A stretch of 52,031 nt of DNA from positions 1 to 52,031 of the forward strand of contig NZ_LNXS01000027.1 in the NCBI RefSeq assembly GCF_001467525.1, in the 5' to 3' direction. Position numbers and translations under genes: made by a program. The notes below the pieces were generated by a model. The model was not told the DNA's origin, made no database searches, and worked only from the letters and a program-made list of their open reading frames with translations. Each line of letters opens with the position of its first letter. Within the stretch, counting starts at the first letter, position 1. Shown piece by piece: positions 46,810-52,031 of this stretch. Source of the DNA: Legionella anisa (GTDB lineage: Bacteria > Pseudomonadota > Gammaproteobacteria > Legionellales > Legionellaceae).

Positions 46810-47826
46810 TTAATTAACTACTTTAGCCATTCGTATTAATTTATTGATCTTAATCTCCAAGGAACTACATTCTGTAATAAGTAAACTAAGCATTAAAGAT
46901 AAGAGATTTTCATCCTTTTGAGGCATTACATCAGGAACTACTATTAAATTGGGTTTACGTTCCAAGTGAGAGAGATTTTCTTTTAGCTTTATCATGGTGT
47001 TACTTAAAAAAATAAAGTGTTCTTTATCCTTTTCATTGAGCCTAACCCCTTCATAAAGAATCAAAGCAATTATTGAGGTATAGTAACGGAAAATATGCCG
47101 GAAAGAGTGTAAAATATCAGCCGCAACTTGGGTAAATCCAGAATTCTTGCCGATTTCAACCTGAGCCTCACTAATTAGTGTTTGAAAATGAGGAATGAGT
47201 GTTAAGATGTCTGATTCGCACTGAGTTAATTGTTCGGACAAGCCCGTTTTTGAATCATCTATGTTTGCAATGTACATGGATAAAGTGGCATATTTGACTA
47301 GAAATTCCTCCATTTCTGAAATGAGCACTTTTGTTGCTCGGTTTGGGAAAAAAAATCTTAGGGTAAAAAAGCCTATTAATATACCAATAATCACATTGGT
47401 AGGTCGTATAAACACATATGAAAAATTATTATAATTAACGAGGCAAATAGCCAAGGTTACGCAACCCAAGATTCCAATATAACTTTTTTTAGTCCCTAGA
47501 AATAAATAGGTATATAAAAAAATCCCTATTATAAATCCAACAAGATTCATAAGATAATTATTATGAAAAAGAAAAATAATAATAAGACTATATAATGCAC
47601 TACTAATCGTCGCGAACACTCGCATTGAGCAACGAGTCAATGAAGCGCCAATAGTATGTTGTTCAAACAAAATAATGAATAAAGAAATATAAACCCAAGT
47701 TGGCTCGACCAGAGTGAAATATGTTGTAATGATAAAACTAATGATCGTACCAATGGCCATACGTGCAGCCATTATTGTTTTTTGGCTTGTTATTTCTATA
47801 GAAAAATTAGATTTGAATAATGACAT
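46810..47826 (-). CDS. FUSC-family inner-membrane transporter
   Basis: 338 residues from the ATG at 47826 (MSLFKSNFS); the frame is open to 47931 but overlaps the preceding gene there. An N-terminal block of six membrane helices (KTIMAARMAIGTIISFIITTYF to RPTNVIIGILIGFFTLRFFF) is followed by a long cytosolic helical domain. This is the FUSC/aromatic-acid exporter pattern (AaeB, YccS, FusC), here with one membrane block and so about half the length of AaeB. The start lies 20 nt inside the HlyD gene, so translation is coupled. With the HlyD and NodT proteins it likely forms an export system for aromatic or fusaric-acid-like compounds. Confidence 0.82.
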   Translation of the reverse strand: MSLFKSNFSIEITSQKTIMAARMAIGTIISFIITTYFTLVEPTWVYISLFIILFEQHTIGASLTRCSMRVFATISSALYSLIIIFLFHNNYLMNLVGFIIGIFLYTYLFLGTKKSYIGILGCVTLAICLVNYNNFSYVFIRPTNVIIGILIGFFTLRFFFPNRATKVLISEMEEFLVKYATLSMYIANIDDSKTGLSEQLTQCESDILTLIPHFQTLISEAQVEIGKNSGFTQVAADILHSFRHIFRYYTSIIALILYEGVRLNEKDKEHFIFLSNTMIKLKENLSHLERKPNLIVVPDVMPQKDENLLSLMLSLLITECSSLEIKINKLIRMAKVVN

Positions 47827-48802
47827 AGCACGTCGCTCCAATAGGCAGAGGATAATCTTTGGAGTCATAATCAGTGATTTTGATCTGTACAGGAAAACGC
47901 TGAGGCAAAAGTATCCAATTATTCGTATCATTGGTTACAGTTTGGAGCTGAGTCTTTGGGTTAGTAATTTGTCGATTAGCAGCCCAAGCGCCAGATACCA
48001 CCGTTCCATGGTATAATTTTGTGCCAAAGTACATTCGAGGAATAATGTAGACTTTACTGCCGGTCTTTACCATACGTAAATCCAGCTCAGTAAAATTGGC
48101 TTGAATGTAAAGACTCTCAGTATCAACAAAGGAAAATATAGGTTTATTAATCTCTATGGGGGTTCCCAAAGATAAAAACATATTTTGGATGCGGCCATTA
48201 CTTTGGGCATAAACAGTGGTTTGTTCTAAATTAACTTTGGCATAACGCCTTTTATAAATCAACGCTTTGATTTTGTGTTGCAGACTCTGAATATTTTTTT
48301 CAACCAAGCTAATTTGCTGTGTTTGCATGTTCACTTTGGCCAAGCTACCAAGATTTTCATATTGCAAATCTTTGACATTAATTTCAGAAATTGCCCCTGA
48401 TTTTAAAACAGCTTTATTACGAGAATAATTTAAGTTAATTCTGTTGTATTCTTGTGTGTATTGTATGAGTAATTGTTTCTCTTTTTGTAGCTGGTATTGT
48501 AAGCTTTGAAGCTCGGCTTTCGCAGTATGTACTTCCTCAATAAGCCTATTATAAGTGAGCTTGTAAGGTTCTTGGAACACAGTAAATAAAGGCTGTCCTT
48601 TCTGAACATATTGTTCATTTTTAACATATAAATCAGTAATGTACCCACTGACAATAGCAGCTACAGGACGAACATTGGCGACAACAAAAGCATTATTAGT
48701 AAATGGAATTAAAAAAGAGAAAAAATAATATAAAACTGCAAATAATACCAAGAAAAGCAAAACTGTATATGGTTTTAACTTTCGAAGCTTTTGTGTTACC
48801 AT
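47807..48802 (-). CDS. HlyD/EmrA-type membrane fusion protein
   Basis: 331 residues. One N-terminal membrane anchor (YTVLLFLVLFAVLYYFFSFLI), then the lipoyl-like half motif VRPVAAIVSGYITDLYVKNEQYVQKGQPLF, a coiled-coil hairpin (about 90-200), the second lipoyl half (VYAQSNGRIQNMFLSLGTPI) and a beta-barrel (LYIQANFTELDLRMVKTGSKV). It bridges an inner-membrane pump and an outer-membrane channel. It overlaps the FUSC gene by 20 nt; the divergent NodT gene begins 39 nt away. Confidence 0.87.
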   Translation of the reverse strand: MVTQKLRKLKPYTVLLFLVLFAVLYYFFSFLIPFTNNAFVVANVRPVAAIVSGYITDLYVKNEQYVQKGQPLFTVFQEPYKLTYNRLIEEVHTAKAELQSLQYQLQKEKQLLIQYTQEYNRINLNYSRNKAVLKSGAISEINVKDLQYENLGSLAKVNMQTQQISLVEKNIQSLQHKIKALIYKRRYAKVNLEQTTVYAQSNGRIQNMFLSLGTPIEINKPIFSFVDTESLYIQANFTELDLRMVKTGSKVYIIPRMYFGTKLYHGTVVSGAWAANRQITNPKTQLQTVTNDTNNWILLPQRFPVQIKITDYDSKDYPLPIGATCYVIIQI

Positions 48803-48841
48803 TTTTCAATATTAGTCATGTTATTTTATGGATCCGTTTAA

Positions 48842-50206
48842 TTGCGCAGCCTGGCAACGCTAATTACTTTAGTCATGACAAGTGTGCTAGTAGCATGCAT
48901 GCCAAGCGCAAAAAATTCACGACTCACGCCAATTCATATCCCTACATATTTGGAAGACTCAAGCAATGATGCATTAAATAGACTTCCTTATCAAGCTTGG
49001 TGGGAAGATTTTAGAGATCCTTTTCTCAATCAGCTTGTTGATAAAGCACTTCGTTACAATAACAATGTTACAATAGCTAAGCGATCAATTCGTGTTGCAC
49101 AGACTGAGTTGCAAACGATTCGCTTAAATTGGCTTCCAGGTTTGAATCTTTTAATGGGGTTCGCCCAAGATCCTGCTTTAGGAAATCCCGGTGTGTTTTA
49201 TGGTGTTCTTCCTAGCTATTACCAAAATTTTGTTGCGCTTTATTTTCAACAAAAAAAAGCAGAATTTATCTTGAAACGTTCTAAGGCATATTACCTTGGT
49301 GTTAGATTGGCTGTTATTGGCGAAGTAATAAGTAGTTATTTTTCTCTACTCGCATGGAATCACCAATTAGCTTTACTGAAGCAAATTGAACAAGACTATA
49401 AAGAACTTTTGGCATCGTTAGAAATAGCAAAAAAACAAGGATTAGCGAATAAGCTACAATTGCTAGCGTTAACAAGCCAATTACAAAGTATTTTAGGACT
49501 GAAAAAGCAAGTACAAAATAATATCGTCGCAAGCGAAAATGCGCTACGTTATTTAATTAATCAGCAACCAGGAGTAATAAAATCAAAAAAATCATTTATT
49601 AACATACCAAGTAAAGCAGTACCACTAAATAAGATTAATACTCAAGTTATTCTACGTCGTCCAGATGTAATGGTTGCTTTAACATCTCTTCTTGCAGCGT
49701 GTAGTGGAATCAATATTGCAGAAGCACAATTATTCCCAGCTGTAACCCTAGATTATTTTTGGGGAAAGGCGAGTTTGAATGGCACATTCAATAGTCCAAC
49801 CCGTGACGCATCTTATGGCGATATGTATGCAACATTTAACTTATCCCCCTCTATATTTGGACAAATTATCACGAGCAAAGCGATTTTTAATAGGAGTTTG
49901 GCAGAGTATAATAATGTCATCCAAAATGCCTTACGTCTGATCGCAAACAGTATCGCTGCCAATCAAAAACTTATGGTTAAGTACCATGAAGACGCTCTCT
50001 CTTTAGCATCATTAAAGAAAAAATATCAATTACAACAAGAACTCTATCGCAAAGGTCTTATTAGCCATAATGACTTGTTATACAGCAGGATAGAGATTAG
50101 CCAAAGAGACTATGAACTGACCGTAAGCAAATTAGAACAGTTGATTAGTGTTATCAGTCTTTATGAAGAATTAGCAGCAGGCATACTTTATCAGAAACGG
50201 TTCTAA
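48842..50206 (+). CDS. NodT/OprM-type outer-membrane efflux lipoprotein
   Basis: 454 residues of the TolC-like outer-membrane factor family. The TTG start at 48842 is supported because it creates MRSLATLITLVMTSVLVAC, a full lipoprotein signal with lipidated Cys19; a later ATG at 48875 would destroy it. Family motifs are PYQAWWEDFRDPFLNQLVDKAL and RRPDVMVALTSLLAACSGINIAEAQLFPAVTL. Two helical TolC repeats follow. It is transcribed away from the HlyD/FUSC genes and probably provides their outer-membrane channel. The shared 39-nt intergenic space means the promoters overlap the coding ends. Confidence 0.88.
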   Translation: MRSLATLITLVMTSVLVACMPSAKNSRLTPIHIPTYLEDSSNDALNRLPYQAWWEDFRDPFLNQLVDKALRYNNNVTIAKRSIRVAQTELQTIRLNWLPGLNLLMGFAQDPALGNPGVFYGVLPSYYQNFVALYFQQKKAEFILKRSKAYYLGVRLAVIGEVISSYFSLLAWNHQLALLKQIEQDYKELLASLEIAKKQGLANKLQLLALTSQLQSILGLKKQVQNNIVASENALRYLINQQPGVIKSKKSFINIPSKAVPLNKINTQVILRRPDVMVALTSLLAACSGINIAEAQLFPAVTLDYFWGKASLNGTFNSPTRDASYGDMYATFNLSPSIFGQIITSKAIFNRSLAEYNNVIQNALRLIANSIAANQKLMVKYHEDALSLASLKKKYQLQQELYRKGLISHNDLLYSRIEISQRDYELTVSKLEQLISVISLYEELAAGILYQKRF

Positions 50207-50363
50207 TAGAAAATTTAACGTCCTAATTATCTGTAGAATCACCGTCATGAGTTCCATTTTATCAGTTTTTTATTTTTGGCAAATAAAGATTTGGAGTGAT
50301 CATATAATGTACTATAATTATATTTAGTTTTTCGGACCTTATCTTCAATCAGAGGTAAAGTTG

Positions 50364-52031
50364 ATGAAAAAAAATATGATGAGTTGTATTTATTCAGTTT
50401 TTATTTTTTTATTCTTTATCTTTGGTCCTGCATATGCTGAAGATGGAGGTGAACCCCCTCGCGTCGCTCGATTAAGTTCCATCAATGGCTCTGCTAGTTT
50501 GCTGCCCGGAGGTGAGACTCAATGGGTAAAAGGCATAGTCAACCGTCCATTAATCCCCGGTGATCGCATATGGTCAAGTAATAAATCATTTCTCGAATTA
50601 CAGATGGGTTCTACAACCGTGCGCATGGGTAATCAAACCAGTCTTAAAATTCTAAACCTTAATCAAAAAATGACCCAGTTACAACTTTCAAGTGGGACCT
50701 TAATTGTCAAAGTTATGCGTTTGAATCCTGGGCAAACAATTGAAATCAGTACTCCCATCCTTGCTTTTAGAATAACAAAACCGGGTTATTATCGAATTTT
50801 TGTCAATACTCAAGCAAAAATTACGCTGATAAGTGTAATAAAAGGAAAAGGGGCGGTGTATGGTTCAAAGGGCTCTTACATTGTTAATCAAGGACGATCG
50901 TATCCTTTGGGTGTCAATCTAAAACTATTTAAGCCAACTGGTATTCCTGCTCCGGATAATTTTGAGCGTTGGAGTCGTTTGCGAGATCGTATGGGCAAAG
51001 GCATTACCCAATATGTATCTACTGAAATGATTGGCGAAGAAGATCTACCACTCCATGGAACTTGGAAAAAGACCCCTAAATACGGTCAGGTTTGGATTCC
51101 GAATAAAGTCAGTCCAAATTGGGCCCCTTATCGTACAGGTCAGTGGATGTGGATACGCCAATGGGGTTGGACCTGGGTGGATAAAGAGCCTTGGGGATTT
51201 GCTCCATTCCATTATGGTAGATGGGCTTATCTTGAAAGAAGATGGTGTTGGGTCCCTGGACCAAGATATGCCCAGCCTGTTTATGCACCTGCCTTGGTGG
51301 TATTTGTAGGAGGTAACAATTTTAACCTGAGACTGAGTACTGGTGCGCCGGGAATTGCATGGTTTCCTCTAGCCCCAGGAGAAATTTATATTCCTCCCGC
51401 CACACTGGGACGTAATTATTTCATCAATGTCAATACAAGCAACACTCAGATTAATAATACCTACGTAAATAATATTTACATTAATAGAAATACCAATATT
51501 TTCTATCAAAATGTAAATGTAGCACCTGCAATAACTGCGGTGCCCACTCAAACATTCGTCAATTCACAACCTGTTAGCCAGGCATTAGTAACTGTTCCTT
51601 CTCAAGAAATACAACAAGCGCCTAAAACTCCTATTGCGACGGTTGCTCCTGATATGAGTAGTGTGTTAGGAGCAAGTTCTGCGGAGTCTCAACCGCCCAA
51701 AGAAATTTTAGATCAATCAGGAGTAGTAACTGTTACTCCTCCAGCACCTCCTGTTCCTTTTTCTAAAGAGAAAAAATTACTGGAAAAAAATCCCGGCTCT
51801 CCTTTATCTACACAGGAAACACAATCCCTAAAACCAACTGAATCAGCCGAAAAATTAGATGTAGTTAATCCAACACAAACATCTACTCCCATTAATGAAG
51901 AAATTATCAATCAAGCCCCAACTGTACCTGATCCCACATTGATTAAACCTCAGGAGCAAGTACAGCCACAGCCTCAGGAGCAAGTACAGCCACAGCCTCA
52001 GGAGCAAGTACAGCCACAGCCTCAGGAGCAA
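50364..52031 (+). CDS. FecR-domain / DUF6600 exported protein, incomplete
   Basis: Open for 556 codons to the window edge without a stop; the 3' end is missing. AGAGG precedes ATG 50364. A signal peptide at 1-27 ends FGPAYAEDG. A FecR-like beta-sandwich (about 32-190) contains LPGGETQWVKG and FLELQMGSTTVRMGNQTSLKIL. A Trp-rich section near 225-300 (GTWKKTPKYGQVWIPNKV, then GQWMWIRQWGWTWVDKEPWGFAPFHYGRW) is typical of DUF6600 proteins. The tail is Pro/Gln-rich and ends in 24-nt repeats. Likely periplasmic or surface-associated. Function unknown. Confidence 0.78.
   Translation, partial: MKKNMMSCIYSVFIFLFFIFGPAYAEDGGEPPRVARLSSINGSASLLPGGETQWVKGIVNRPLIPGDRIWSSNKSFLELQMGSTTVRMGNQTSLKILNLNQKMTQLQLSSGTLIVKVMRLNPGQTIEISTPILAFRITKPGYYRIFVNTQAKITLISVIKGKGAVYGSKGSYIVNQGRSYPLGVNLKLFKPTGIPAPDNFERWSRLRDRMGKGITQYVSTEMIGEEDLPLHGTWKKTPKYGQVWIPNKVSPNWAPYRTGQWMWIRQWGWTWVDKEPWGFAPFHYGRWAYLERRWCWVPGPRYAQPVYAPALVVFVGGNNFNLRLSTGAPGIAWFPLAPGEIYIPPATLGRNYFINVNTSNTQINNTYVNNIYINRNTNIFYQNVNVAPAITAVPTQTFVNSQPVSQALVTVPSQEIQQAPKTPIATVAPDMSSVLGASSAESQPPKEILDQSGVVTVTPPAPPVPFSKEKKLLEKNPGSPLSTQETQSLKPTESAEKLDVVNPTQTSTPINEEIINQAPTVPDPTLIKPQEQVQPQPQEQVQPQPQEQVQPQPQEQ
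51948..52031 (+). repeat. 24-nt tandem repeat encoding PQEQVQPQ
   Basis: Three perfect units and half a unit of CCTCAGGAGCAAGTACAGCC plus ACAG, running into the window edge. Unit length is a multiple of three, so copy-number change preserves the frame. Confidence 0.9.

Noticed and set aside
51031..51909. Short frames on both strands inside the FecR/DUF6600 gene
   Set aside because: The plus-strand frame 50364-52031 is continuous, has a signal peptide and domain pattern, and explains the region.

Overview
The window is AT-rich gammaproteobacterial chromosome that best fits the genus Legionella. The reasons are the housekeeping set (guaBA, minDE, map-glnD, fadE, a stand-alone second EF-G), the many dispersed GTAGCCTGGGTGCAG-type palindromic repeats, and orphan proteins that look like type IV secretion effectors (Sel1 repeats, a methyltransferase, an acetyltransferase, a very large modular protein). 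The genus assignment is inference; no rRNA or species marker is present.

Layout. 1-370: repeats. 371-4819: a fused anthranilate synthase TrpE(G) next to a ClC Cl-/H+ exchanger, then a convergent quinone oxidoreductase. 4950-8679: a glycerol-3-phosphate ABC importer (ugpA-ugpE-ugpC) with no ugpB, coupled to a DUF1189 membrane protein. 8763-12151: an alpha/beta hydrolase and the membrane acyl-CoA dehydrogenase FadE, closed by a clear terminator. 12323-12826: a secreted protein with a variable 18-nt tandem repeat. 13034-14124: minD-minE without minC. 14485-18064: guaB-guaA-tadA. 18134-21533: map-glnD. 21796-25784: small exported proteins, an FAD oxidoreductase, a DUF2490 barrel, a Gly-rich lipoprotein and an MFS exporter.

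26327-43912 is the accessory half. It holds a SAM methyltransferase, several orphan proteins, a YbaK-type tRNA deacylase, a GNAT protein, a DUF2157-like membrane protein, an exported 2H phosphoesterase, a translationally coupled lipid-kinase/metallophosphoesterase pair, a Sel1-repeat protein flanked by a 25-nt direct repeat, a membrane acyltransferase with an SGNH domain, and a multi-module protein of 1108 codons interrupted by one in-frame TAG. 44277-46367 is the second EF-G. 46617-46758 is a small inverted-repeat element with a REP copy inside. 46810-50206 is a divergent tripartite efflux locus (FUSC plus HlyD facing a NodT-type outer-membrane lipoprotein). The window ends inside a FecR/DUF6600-type exported protein (50364 to the edge).

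The most notable observation is the large modular protein at 40013-43339. Its N-terminal region has an His-(Asn/Glu)-Gln-Cys order that suggests a CE-clan-like cysteine enzyme. Five related modules follow, and the last is cut by a TAG where the sister repeat has GAG.
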